Assembly: GCA_010093515.1 (NCBI GenBank)
Contig: MU001698.1
Coordinates: 186,001-250,000, forward strand
Source of the DNA: Lineolata rhizophorae
Taxonomy: Eukaryota > Ascomycota > Dothideomycetes > Lineolatales > Lineolataceae
DNA length: 64,000 nucleotides
Direction: 5' to 3'
Positions 1 through 12,712 of this stretch are shown piece by piece; the first letter of the stretch is position 1; the number at the start of each line of letters is the position of its first letter. Position numbers and translations under genes: made by a program. The notes beneath the pieces are model-generated. The model did no database searches, had not been told where the DNA came from, and saw only the letters and a program-made list of their open reading frames with translations.

Positions 1-418
1 CCCACCGGAGGAGGCCAAGGAACCGAACGGCCTCCCGAATGGAGTCACCAACGGTGCACAAAGTCACCTCACAAACGGGATCACCTCCAGTGTGACCAAT
101 GGCGAGCATCCCAACGCCAACAGCGCCGTTGGATCCCCCTCGGCCACTAAGACCATCTTCGAGCCTGTTCCGGGCGTCATCTCACGCAACTTCCTCATAA
201 CGGATACGTGCATGCAATCTGCGCCAATCAATAACATCGGCAGGTCTGGACTAGCCGACGTGCCTCTCGAAGTCGCGGACTGCCTGCCGCCGCAGTGCCG
301 CGCAGCTTTTGAGCAAGCCAAAGCCCGCGAGATTGAGTGGAACGAGCAGTGGAAGTCTGAGACTGAGGCCGGTTGTCGGGGTAAACTGAAGATCGGTCTT
401 ACGGGCCATCCAGTTTGA
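1..418 (+). CDS. C-terminal part of an unidentified protein (5' end outside window)
   Basis: An open frame runs from the window edge to a stop at 416-418, giving about 138 C-terminal residues. The first part is a polar, Asn/Gly/Thr/Ser-rich linker with repeated TNG units. It is followed by a folded-looking segment (VPGVISRNFLITDT, then LPPQCRAAFEQAKAREIEWNEQW) ending in LKIGLTGHPV. I do not recognise the family. The well-mixed composition of the last 80 residues and the clean stop suggest a real terminal exon. No transmembrane segment or catalytic motif is visible. The nearest downstream gene on this strand starts about 0.95 kb away. Confidence 0.7.
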   Translation, partial: PPEEAKEPNGLPNGVTNGAQSHLTNGITSSVTNGEHPNANSAVGSPSATKTIFEPVPGVISRNFLITDTCMQSAPINNIGRSGLADVPLEVADCLPPQCRAAFEQAKAREIEWNEQWKSETEAGCRGKLKIGLTGHPV

Positions 419-1362
419 AGCTCAGATGAACCGACTTTTCTCCCCAAAATTTCTTTCTTCTTCGGCCCATTCTTCTTGCGTTGTAGCCTACTTGTTGGGC
501 TTAGACACTTTTAGACGTGGGCTTTAATTGGCTAGGGCTTTTCTAATGACTGGGGGATGGGAGGACGGCGTTCAGGTCAGGGTGGACTGGCGGTTGTGCG
601 ACGATCTCACTGCGGGAAGGAATAACTTCATGTACACGTGAAGTACGCCCCAACACCACTGTACGATACCTACATTGCACTATGGGAGCAAAATCTGAGG
701 CCCGGCGCAAGCCTGGCAGGTAGGTTTGCTTTAGTTGTTTTCTAGAAGGTTCGTGGTATAGCGCCTACGAGATTCGTAGGTGACTCTATGCCACGGCCTT
801 TAAGTATGAGAGATAATTTCCTATAAGATTGGGACCTCACTTCGTGCCAACGTTTTCGTATTGAGTTGTCTATTGCCACGCGCCTGAAAGCCATTCACTC
901 TCTAAACCTTGCGGACCCAGACTGTCGGTGCGCAACACAAAGGGGATTGATCTCCATCTGCCCACATTCCACGTGAACGACCCGGCCCTTTCGCGCCACG
1001 TTTTCGCTCAAGAACAAAGGAATGCCTCGGATATTAGGACTCGTCACCCGGCCTTGTCATTGTGCAGAACTCGTGCTTGGACTTTCGGGGCGCTCACGAA
1101 GAGCGAGCTTGCCACTTGTTACTCAAACCTTGAAACTCAACGCGGCTACCTGAATGCACTTTGACAGTCAACCACGATTCCTTTGCAGCACTACCGGGAG
1201 AGCAGATACTCTTGTTTTCTATGTTTTCTATTCTTGTAGGTGAAGCTGCCGCATTTCCACAGCATGTTCCAGGTGCTTACCAGTAATTGAGACATTCCAC
1301 TTATTACTTTACGTCGATTTAGCTCCCTTTCACGTTCATGAGCATCACAATTAAGGGACAGG
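419..1362. other. Intergenic, 3' flank of the first gene and promoter of the receptor gene
   Basis: About 0.94 kb with no supportable gene. Short open frames in it lack family-like sequence. It should hold the terminator of the upstream gene and the promoter of the receptor gene; no clear TATA box stands out. Confidence 0.6.
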
Positions 1363-4060
1363 ATGGCCAGCAATAACACCGATAATCCGTTTGGGCTAAA
1401 TCCGATCACAACCCCGCTATGCGACACACCTTTCCTCTACGAGTCAAAGTACGATGAAATCGGGGGCTGTGAGTGTCACTCAAAACTAAGGTGTTATTGA
1501 TAGGTCAGAATGCTGATGCCATAGTACAGACGTACCCGGAAGGTTCTGTGTCAGGAGCCCGATTGCAAAAGACGTGCAGTGCTGTCTTCCGTGTCCTATT
1601 GTGGACTGGGTATACCCTGATGGTGCGTACAAGAGCCTTAGAGAGGCAGCACGACTTCCTTCCACTACGTGCCGATATGACATGTCAACTACAATCGCTG
1701 ACAAGATTCACTTACACTATCCTAGACTTTGTTACCCAACTCCGAATAGCGAACTGGATCAGTGTGGCTTCATTCATCATATGTGTATGGCTATTGATCT
1801 CGTACGCCGTTCTTCCGTCGAAGAAGAGCCACCGTCACTACCTCAATGTCGGACTGATCATTTCAGTCATTGTTCTACTAGTGAGCCTCAACAAAATATG
1901 GCCGTATACCCGCATCATTCCTTACGATGACTGATACAACTGACGCATGACTCGATGATCGCCTAGCTCGCGTGGATTATCCCTCTTGCGGCACGGCCGA
2001 ACATGTGCTTCAATGATATTACGCCGCGCGACATGCATAGCAGTCATGCCTGTGCCTGGAGTGGGACCCTTCTCCTTTGGGGGTTCATGTCTACCATTAT
2101 CTGGGGTAAGCTTGCAACATCTAGTCTTTGTCCGTCAGTCGACTCACTGTGTTGAATAGTACTGCTTCGTTCAATCTGGATGCATATGCGCGTTTGCTGG
2201 GACAAGATGCTTGACCATAGGTACATGTGGACCAGCATTATGGTCGGCATCGTCATACCCGCCGCGTTCGTCACCATCCAGCTCACAGTCGGTGGTGTCT
2301 CCTATCGGACGGGCCCAACTTGTCTAGCAAATCATAAGAACGCCTTCATTGCCTTCTGGGGCTGGCTCTTGGCATTTGCTGGACTTGCCTTGCTCCTGCA
2401 GGTAGTCACAATCGCCTACTGTCTTTGGGTATTCGTCCTTGCGCGACGTGTGCTCAAAGGGCGCGGGAGACGTCAAAGCCGGGCGGCAGACTGGAATAAC
2501 GTCCGGCGACTCTTTCAGTCGCAGTGGCGCGGTTTTACTATGACCGTACTCTGCACGGTTCAGTGCGCCTACTTCTCAATTGTGTTTCTACGGCAGGACA
2601 TCCAGGTCGCTGACCAATCAGCCCAGTCAGGACTCGACGCTTTCAACTGGGCTCTCTGTTTATTTCGGACGTTCGGTGACAAGGAGGCCTGTCTGCCATA
2701 TGCGGAAAAGCTCCTCGTGCCGCGCGAAGTTATACTGGCCGGTATCCTAATGGTGTCGCTCCTCGGTCTTGAGATCCTTATACTGCTTATGCGAAGCTCA
2801 CTCTTACACGCGTGGTGGGATCTGCTGCGCTGTGGTCATGACGACGCCAACGACCCGCTCACGAGCCTAGAGGCAAATCCGCCGAGTAGCAGGCCTACTG
2901 GCGGTTTACAGTATAATAAAGAACAAAGAGCAACCTCGCCTGAGAAGATGCCCAAGCACAAGGCGCTTCTCTCCTCCATCACGGCCATCAACTTCGTCCC
3001 GTGGCGCAACCACAACAGGCCGGCCAGTCCCCCAACACTACCCCTTACGTCGCCTCGTCAGTCCCAGGCCAAAGCAACGGCCGCGTCCGCAGAATCCTCG
3101 ATCTCCACTCAACAGGCCCCACCAGCTAGGGAACCACGACACCATGCCACCTGGACGACGCATGCCGCCGCCATGAGTAAGCGCCTCTCCTGGCCCTGGC
3201 ACCACAACAAAAGCTCCTCCTCCATCCTAGCCCTCTCGCACACGCACGATCACCCGCACACTCCGTCGTCATCCCACCGCCCGCACTGCCGCCCCCCCAA
3301 GCTCGTCAGCATACCGCTGCCCCGCCGTCCAAGCGCCGTATCGCCAGAACCTCCACCCAAATCACCCGCTCGTATGCACAGCGCCTTGCCCGACGTGCAT
3401 GCCGAGAGACCGTCCGGCACCGAGGCCTCCGTTGCCGACGCAAGTCGCGGCGGAGGCAGCGCCCACGGCAACTCGGGGTTGGCGCCGCTGCCGGCGGCAC
3501 CGTCCGAATCGCGCGCCGAGTCGTCTCTGAGTGGTCATTTGAGCCTGCCGGCTGATCTGCGCGCAGGACATGCGCGTGACGGTAACTGGAGTAGCGCATG
3601 GAACTGTGGCAGCGATGGTAGCGGGGGAGCGGTGCGAGCGGCTGCGGCTACGGCTGCGGCGGTAGCGATGCCGGTAGCGATGTCGGAAGAGGCGCTGAGG
3701 ACGATCGGGTCGATCAGTTCGATTAGCCGAGGGGGCAATGCGGCACTTGCTAGCAGTGCCGCAAAGGAGGGGCCAATGTATGGTGGCGCTGGCGTTGTTG
3801 GAGCCGACGTGACAAGGTCGGCGTTGGAATCAAGGGGGTTCGTGAATAGAGGGCTAGGCCGTGGAGGGCGGACGGCGGAAACGATGAGGGAGCTTCCGTT
3901 GTGGTTGCGCGAAAGGCAACGCGATGGCGGGGCAGATGCGGGACGACCGCGTTCGTCGGTGATGGGGGATGTGCTGACCAGAGGGAGGGGCGGGCTGGGA
4001 ATGCATCCTGTGGGGCACGTGACGGAAGGGCTGCCCGAGGAGGACGGCGGCATGATATGA
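1363..4060 (+). CDS. Seven-transmembrane GPCR-like receptor with long cytoplasmic tail
   Basis: Five exons: 1363-1468, 1530-1622, 1726-1880, 1967-2105, 2160-4060; 797 aa. All four introns (61, 103, 86 and 54 nt) have GT-AG ends and matching phase. The protein starts MASNNTDNPFG. It has a cysteine-rich extracellular segment (QCCLPCPIVDWVYPD) and then seven helices, the first near residues 75-97 (ANWISVASF) and the last near 354-379 (EVILAGILMVSLLG). Conserved family signatures are NDITPRDMHSS before helix 3 and TGPTCLANHKNAF before helix 5. The layout matches a fungal class of secretin/cAMP-receptor-like putative GPCRs, so a role in sensing external signals at the plasma membrane is inferred; the ligand is unknown. 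Residues from about 390 to the end are a Ser/Pro/Ala/Gly-rich tail without recognised domains. Confidence 0.85.
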
Positions 4061-5183
4061 GGATAGCAGCAATGTGGGGCTGCCAGATGCTCCAACAACA
4101 TCATGGCGACGGTGGCAAGGTTCGACCAGCAGCGGTCCTTCAATTTGGGGCTGCCAGGCAGTTTGGGGGGCGCGCAATTGGGCAGTGACGTCGGATGTCC
4201 GAATCGGGTAATATCAGACACTCTTCTTCCGTCGAACGTGGAGCACCTTCGCCCGTTAAAATAAGGTTTCAGACTTCACCTGCGGGCCAATGGGAGGGCC
4301 GGCAAAGGTCGGACCGTAACTTTATTTCGACATTAGAATGCAGTACACGTTCTACGATAGATTGCGACCTGATATATTACCCGATTGGGAAATCGATATT
4401 GGGAGCCGGCCAGGCGGGTTACGCCAAGTGAGAGTGCCACCACGGGGTTCCAAGCAGAGTATATTGGACCTGGCAGTTCAGATTGGCCATATCATGTTGT
4501 TCTTGGGCTTCATTTTCTTTTTTCTTGTTCAAAAAGGGGTAGTGATTCGCAAATATTTGGTGTAGGGCTGGTTTTGCCAAGCTTTGATATTGCGGGTTAA
4601 CCCAGGAAAAAAAATTTTCCGAGCCAGAAAAGTGCAGATACTTTACGTATAGGAGCAGGAAGTGCGATTCTACTTGTAAAGGAAACCCATCTGGAGGTCT
4701 CTTTGTTAGTGGAACACATAAGTCTCCCTTTGGCGGACTAAGCGTTGGGGCACCACGAATCGATTAGCTAGTTGTGACCTGCTTACCCAACGGTCTATTC
4801 CGAATATATATTGTTTTTATTGTTTAAATCGCGCGGTGCACGCTGATGCATGAAGTAATGTACGAGGGACAGGGGGTACCTAGGCAAGCACCGGCGTGGT
4901 AGGCCAAACAACGGATCTCGAGCACTCCCAACGCCTACTACACGATAGCATTACAGTCAATACTAAAACCCCAAATGGTACACGTGAGCTGCCAGTGACA
5001 ATGCGCCAAGGAGGCCAAATTCTAACCAGTTTTCTTTCCCAGAAAATTTCTTAAAGGCACCCGATAAGCACTGGCTCGAACAGCAGTATATGTGTACAAT
5101 AATATTGTTTAAGCTAAAGGAAAGTATATACATGTTCATCGGTCTTGTTGCTATTACATTCTCCATTTTCCGAAACCGGCGCC
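4061..5183. other. Convergent intergenic region between receptor and xylanase
   Basis: About 1.1 kb, AT-rich in the middle (for example 4600-4620 and 4800-4830), shared by the 3' ends of two convergent genes. No gene, RNA or repeat could be supported. Confidence 0.6.
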
Positions 5184-6488
<1,305 letters not shown>

Positions 6489-9400
6489 CCCGGCAGACGA
6501 GACGAATCACGGGATGCGCCGCCGATCCTAGAGTCTTGAGAACTCGCTACGAAGTGAAGCTTTAATAGACAACTACAACTTAGGACACTTAGCAAGAAAG
6601 TTGTCTGTCGTCTTCCCACTGCATCGGTTCCTGGATTCTTCTTCCCTTTATACTAGCTCCACGACGACCATCCGGAACTTCCATCCCGCCAATTGAGCTC
6701 AAACCCATTACCTTGGCAAGCGCAAATTGGGCTCTCGGGTCAAGGGTAAAGTCACAGCCTGGTAATGCGTATCCGCGTCCCACACCAGCGGTCTATACAA
6801 TCTCTCCGCACGCGCCACGACATATCGAGAGCAGGGGTCGAACGGCAAAAGTCAAACAGAACATCAAGAAAGAGAGAGCTGAAGCTCCGCAAGGCGGGAC
6901 GACGCGAGTCGAGCGGACCAGGTGGGGGCCTCGGCCAGAGAGCTCCTAGTCGTCTTGTCCACCGGCGTGTTCTGGCATTGGCGGGATGTGGCAGGGGAGG
7001 AACAGGGGGGCCTATTTCATCCCCGGTATCTAGTTCCTTGGCCCCGGTAGAAGCTATGCAGGTGATGTCAAGACTCTAAAAGAGGAGCTCTAAATAGGAA
7101 TGTAGGAAGCGGATATTTGAGCTGCTAGGGAGAGCTGTCACTGCCAGCCGGTCCCATCTCTCAGTACCTACAGTTATCCAAGTGTACGAAGTAGAATCAA
7201 GTGCGTGAGACTTGGTCAGTTCTTCTATAGTACACAAGCACCTACACTCGCTTCCAAGCGAGATACACACGCCTTGGTAACCCTACACAGGTGACCATGC
7301 TCGACCGGAGGGAAGAACGAACCCGTCTTTTCTCAACTCTATTACCTACCCTAGTCCCCTTGAGTCCCGGTGCCTAGCTGGATAAAATCCGCACCCAGGC
7401 CGCCGACTAGAAAGCCAACCCACCAGCGATGACAAACAGCAGCCGCGCCGTTACCCAAACGATGGGTCCTTGGAGCGACGAATTTTCCGGGTTCGACGAC
7501 GGGAGTCGTTCCCCCCTGCCGGCTAAATTGGAGACGAACGACGCACCACACCCCCCTGGCCCCAATGAGTGTACCCCGCCGCTCCGGCGCAGCCCAGAAG
7601 CCTAGCTAGCCAGGGCACGCAAACCGATCGTTCTGATTCGCATCATCGGGACGCGGAGACCTCCCCCGGTGTTCGCTCTTCTCGCTCGCCGGCAGGTAGG
7701 TGGAGGAGTGGGTCTAAGGCGGCTGTTTTGTCAGGTCCTCCCCATTGGGCCTCCCCGGATTTGTTCCTCCCGAGCCCCGCATATGTATTCGGCGGGCGTT
7801 GGCGCCGCGAGGTGCCTGCATTTGCGGAGCCGTGCTAGCACACGCCCCCGCCACCCTGCCGCATTTGTGCCGGCGTACATAGTGTGGTGGAATTTTTCTG
7901 GAATATGGGCCGGATGGGCGCAGTGTATTTGGTGAATTGGGCCGAGGTTCGTGGTCTTCTGAACTGTGCCGAGCTTAGGTAGAAAATGGGGATGTCATAC
8001 TTGGACCACATTTGGATGAAATATTTTGTACTCTCCGTGAAAGTACTTAGGGAAGCACTTGCACTCTTCCAACACATGGGCTTCGTCGTTAGCTTGGTCC
8101 CGTATATTAAGATCAGCACCTACCCTAGTCTCCAATGCAACAATGCAATAAGAGCCACGCGGGACTTTTCCGCCTACCTGGCCATCACGTACACACCCAC
8201 AAACCAGGTTGAATGGCCACCACAAATCTCAGTGAAGGCACCGTGCCAGTCTTGCCGTCAAGTTTATCACACACGTTATGCCGGTACGTACTTTGCTGAC
8301 ACTGAGGGCCTTATGATCTGCAACGAACTTTCAAGACACAACGTCGAATTGGGGGAGCCGCGTAATACAGCATCAGTCACGCCATAGCTCTACTCCCTCG
8401 AAAGTGAGGTAGTCATTCATGAAACTCAAAATTCACTGTCATTATTTAAAAAGCAGTGCCCGCTGACTCATGATCTCAACCCATTCCGCACAACCATCAC
8501 CAGCACCAGCCTCCCAGATCACTCGCAACACACATTTTAAGGCTCTTGCTTAAACAATACACGGACCTAACCACCCTTATCTAGCAGCAATTCCATCTAT
8601 GTATGTTTGCCGCCACAAAGGGTATACCACAAGCGCTCCGCCCTAACATTCCTCAGGACCCTTTTTGCGCACTAAAATATCTCCGTGGTAGGACAGAGGA
8701 AGGTTTACCTTGAAAGAGAAAAAGCTCGAACCGGAGAAACTGAAGAGCCTAGCAACCTCTGCTACCCTATATGAGAAGCCCGAAAGAAAAGCTCACGCAC
8801 TCATTCTCATCCCCACACCCGAGCCAGCGCTCACTCCCTTATCAATGGAAAGGGAAATAAGAGACATTAACAGGCAGAAGCATTGATTGAAAGGGAAAGA
8901 GTGAGCATAGACCCCAGTAGCTCCGAGGAAGAAAGGCCCACCATGTTGTACACCACTTTGGAGTTTGTGCCGGTTGTTGTTTTGGTTTTGGCTAGACAGG
9001 TTTGCAAAGGAAAAGACACGGAGGAAGAAAATGAGAAAGAAAAGCATAACCTCTCTTTATCCGTCAATCCCGTCCCATCTCATCAGCAGGTCCGAAAGAG
9101 GGTAGCAAAGAAGATAAGGGAGAAGTCCGTTATGGCGCACCGGGAAGATGAGTGTCTATACGGGTCCACAGTCCAGTTCTCGGGAAACACTGTCTGCGTG
9201 CCTCACCATCTACCGAACCAACAACCAGTCCCGACTCCGTTCGTGCCGACAAAGAGAGTGCCTCCGATCCTAGTCCATAATCACCATTCCACTTTCGTAG
9301 CCAGTGATTTTACACGTTATGTTTTTGTTGGATGTAAAAGTTGTTTCGTTGGGTTGAAAGGAGAAAGTATCCGGTGGGAATAGGTTTCGTCTTCTACCAC

Positions 9401-9562
9401 GTATTAGAGAAAATCCAACCGCTCCTAAGGATCATCGTTCCAGGAGGGATGGATTCATGAAGTGGATGGAAGGACAAGGATGCAGAAGGCCAATGGCTCC
9501 CACGGAAACAAGAAGGTGCAACATCGCTGGTGGTGGACTGGGAGTTAGTAAGGAATAGGTAA
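6489..9562. other. 3.1 kb intergenic region upstream of xylanase
   Basis: No gene supported. It holds the xylanase promoter (TATA-like element at 6644-6652) and the 3' flank of the splicing-factor gene. A GGCTAAA matching the xylanase-activator (XlnR/Xyr1) consensus occurs at 7521-7527, about 1 kb from the xylanase start; one such site can be chance. A longest open frame near 8880-9380 begins without ATG and lacks protein-like conservation features. Confidence 0.5.
6644..6652 (-). promoter_or_regulatory. TATA-like element upstream of the GH10 gene
   Basis: Read on the gene strand this is TATAAAGGG, about 160 nt before the xylanase start codon. Position and sequence fit a core promoter TATA box; transcription start is not visible. 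Confidence 0.45.
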
Positions 9563-11304
9563 TCACCAATAAGGCCGGCCACGGTATCCATCCTCATAAC
9601 CCGGACGCGGAGGGGGAGTGCGGCCACGGCGAGGCGAAGGAGGCCGATCGTAGCGTCCGTGTCCGTTGATGTACGGATCATCGTAACCGCGACGCGGCGG
9701 AGGCGGACCCCGCGCATCGTATGGATCGTCGGGGTAGCGAGCACGCGGCGGAGGATAGTCGTCGACCGGGGGGCCGCGGCGGGGAGAGCGTGCAGCATAG
9801 CGATCGCGCTCGTAGTAGTCACGGCGCGGAGGCGAACGGCGACGGTAATCATCACGAGGCTGGGGCGTATAGCCACGCGGAGGCGGCAGCGCACCACGGC
9901 GGTCATAGTAGTCATCGGGAGGAGGACCATAGCGACGCCAAGGCTGGGGCGAACGCGAGCGGTAGCGATCGCGAGGGCGATCCTCTTGTGTCTGCTGATT
10001 CTGAGTATCGCGCTTCCAACCGCGACACCCACGGCGATATCCAGAAAGGCTAGACGGCAGACTTACATCGACCACACAATGGACAGCTTGGCCCTTGAAC
10101 TCATGGTTGTCTAGCGAATCCACGGCCTTCCTAAGATCGGCTTGGGTTTCGTATTCGACAAATCTAATCATGCCAAGTAAGCGCTGGTGCCCGAGGAAAC
10201 CCAACCAGTGAAATCGAACTCACCCACGACCGTCGCGCTCGCGTGAGACCTCAGAATAGACGACATCAAGGCCATTGCTGCGCGCGAAATCTTTCAAATC
10301 CTAGAGGTCCTACGTGTGAGTCCGGAACCTTCAACAGTAACCAGAGTTATCCGGGTTGGTCAGGGGCAACATGGATCAGATTCCAAAGGGAAGTTCCTTC
10401 CAGAGGCATTTCGACCAGAGCACCCCGTCCTCAGCCCCGGAGGGGCTAATACATCGCCAGATGAGGGGATAAGCTCTGGCCTGTTCCCCCAACGCTTCTC
10501 GAAAACGCTGGGAAACCACTGCAGACAGGCAGCCAGCACAAACCCTGCAGGCAAGATGGTGGCTCTGGAATAACAAGTGCGGAGAACGGGAACACGAAGG
10601 GGGAATTCCAATGTGCACGATCCAAGAGGTTCCAAGGGCATATTGGGGAGTTTATCTAACCTGCCAGCTGGTCTCGGTCGGAAGCCCAGTGATAGACATG
10701 CGGAACGGGGTGCGACGAGGGCGAGGAGCGGTGCGCTCCTGCGGCTGGAACTCTGGGTTGCGACGCGAGCCGCGTGCGAACTGCACGACCAGGCGCTCGC
10801 CCATGAAGTCCGAGCCGTCTGCAAGACCGGTTAGAAATAACATGGTTGGTGTCCAAAAACATGCACTTAGAAAGCGACTGCAGTATATCTTTGAACTCTT
10901 TCGACTTACGGAAGGCTAGAAACGACGAGTTAGCTAAGCGTGCACACCTGGAACGATCAGAGAAAGCCGAGCAGACTCACCAGGAACGACGTCACGAGCA
11001 TCCATGGCATCTTCGTACTCGATGAAGCCGAAGCCGTTCATCAGCTTGATCTCAGTGATCTTGCCCGTGCCATGGGACTGGAAGTGGGATTCCACATCCG
11101 CCTTGGTGGCTACACCATACACCAGATTAGTCCAAAGGAAACAGTTTGCTCGAGGTCCGTGTGAGGAAGAAGGCCAAAGATCCACAGAATCGCAGGCCTT
11201 GGCCGCGGCGGCTCGCTTTATCCACCTAGGGTACGAGGAAGCACCATACCAGTACGAGGGAGGTTGCCAAGGTAGAGGCGGGTGGGCGACACCTCGGTGG
11301 TCAT
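9563..11304 (-). CDS. SR-type splicing factor with two RRMs and an RS/RDY tail
   Basis: Minus-strand exons: 11304-11250, 11109-10981, 10818-10661, 10300-10224 and 10163-9563. The last may be split further by an in-frame 66-nt GT-AG intron at 10066-10001. Length is 339 aa, or 317 aa with that intron removed. RRM1 carries RLYLGNLPR and NGFGFIEYED; RRM2 begins MSITGLPTETSWQDLKDFAR and carries RNP1 as DGRGFVEYET. The last 130 residues are rich in Arg, Asp, Tyr, Pro and RS/SP pairs. This is the Srp1/Srp2-like fungal SR architecture, so nuclear pre-mRNA splicing is the expected role. The 360-nt intron between RRM1 and RRM2 is longer than its neighbours. The start is the first ATG, directly before the RRM. 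Confidence 0.92.
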
Positions 11305-12712
11305 CTTGAGGGCTTGCCAACTGGGTTTTTCTGGGCGACGACGCGGAGGGCGAGAGCTGGGAACACGCGGGGCCTTTAGCGGCGGGCAAGAGGACCGTGT
11401 GGAGATGGCGATGGGCCGGACAGTCCGGGATGACAGGAGGATTGGAGGCGAAGGAAGATGTAAGGCCGGAGCGGGCGGACCTGGAAGGTTTGCAAGGCGG
11501 AAGGTGGCAGGCAGCGCGAGCGGGAGGAGGGAGCGCGACGGGGCAGAAGCTGAAAGTGAGGCGAGGGCCGCCGGTCGGCGGAGGGCGGGCAAAGCGTGAC
11601 CCCGGCGCGCGCTAGTCCGCTTCGGGGCGCGTGGCTGCCTCAGCCTGCTCCAAGCTGCGCCTGCTCTGCAAAGGCGTCACCGCGTCACCTCGTGGGCACA
11701 CGCCTATTGCAGCCCAACGAAGCCCATCACCGGGGGGTTCCCTTTGCCTTCTTCTGCGTCCTTAACCTGGGCAGGTTGCCGAATGTCGCACGTCTTTTCA
11801 TCACTCTCCTGCTCCAGGCAAAGAAATAGAAAGGCGCGCCGATTTCGGAACACGCGTAGCACGTAGAATTCTCTGCCGGTACGAATTAACGTACGGTTGG
11901 CAAGGCCTTTTGTGTACTCTCGGTAACTTCACGCGATAAGCAGCTCCACACACATCGCTCCGGCGATGCCTGAAAAAGGACGCGTGAAACACTGAAACCA
12001 GGCAAGTATCACGCCGAGGCACTACCATATCGAGCAATGTCCGTCAAATACGTACAACCACGCGTCCATCGTCCGAAATCTCACGAGTTGAGAACGACGG
12101 CCGAAACAACATTTAGCAACGAGTGAGGCGGGCTATACGGAATCTTGCCGTGACCGGAGCCATCTACACATTGATGCTTTGCGGAGATAAGCTCATCCTT
12201 CGCAAGCCTCTCGCTGCCTAAATGCCGAATTCTAGTATACCGATGCATCGCTGCCGTTGAGGAAGTTTCTCTGGGATCTCTTCCTCCTTCCTATCGTGGC
12301 TATAAGGACCCGACGGATGACAATTGTATTGGAAGAGATAGTACTTGCATTGGCTACTTTTGACTGGTCCGCTCTACACGAAGAATGTAGATAGCCATCA
12401 TCTAGAAGTTGCTGCGACGTAATGCCATTGCATTTTGACATCCCATGATAGTGGATTGAAACTTTTCCACCCTTTTCACCCCACAGGGAGGACTTGAATT
12501 TGCTTTGATGGTTTTTGGTCGTGTCTTTTCGAAAAGAGTTGATTTCTCAGATTCTCTCTAGTCCGTCCGCTTCTTGCTAGAAGTCTAATGACTACAGCGG
12601 CTCAATGACACAACCTGTGAAATGTTCTGTATCCACGACTTATCAAGCGTACACAACCCCTCCACGACAACTTCACCATAACGCACGCGTATCTTCCCGT
12701 CTTCCACCCTCC
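11305..12712. other. Intergenic: promoter/leader of SR gene, 3' flank of RPT5
   Basis: About 1.4 kb; the first 300 bp are GC-rich and probably the leader of the minus-strand splicing-factor gene. Open frames here are low-complexity and unsupported. Confidence 0.5.

Noticed and set aside
7521-7527. GGCTAAA as a xylanase-activator site
   Set aside because: Matches the consensus but is single, about 1 kb from the start codon, and expected by chance in this length; noted only under the intergenic entry.
8883-9383. 166-codon plus-strand frame
   Set aside because: Starts without ATG at the frame opening and shows no conserved motif; antisense frames overlap it.
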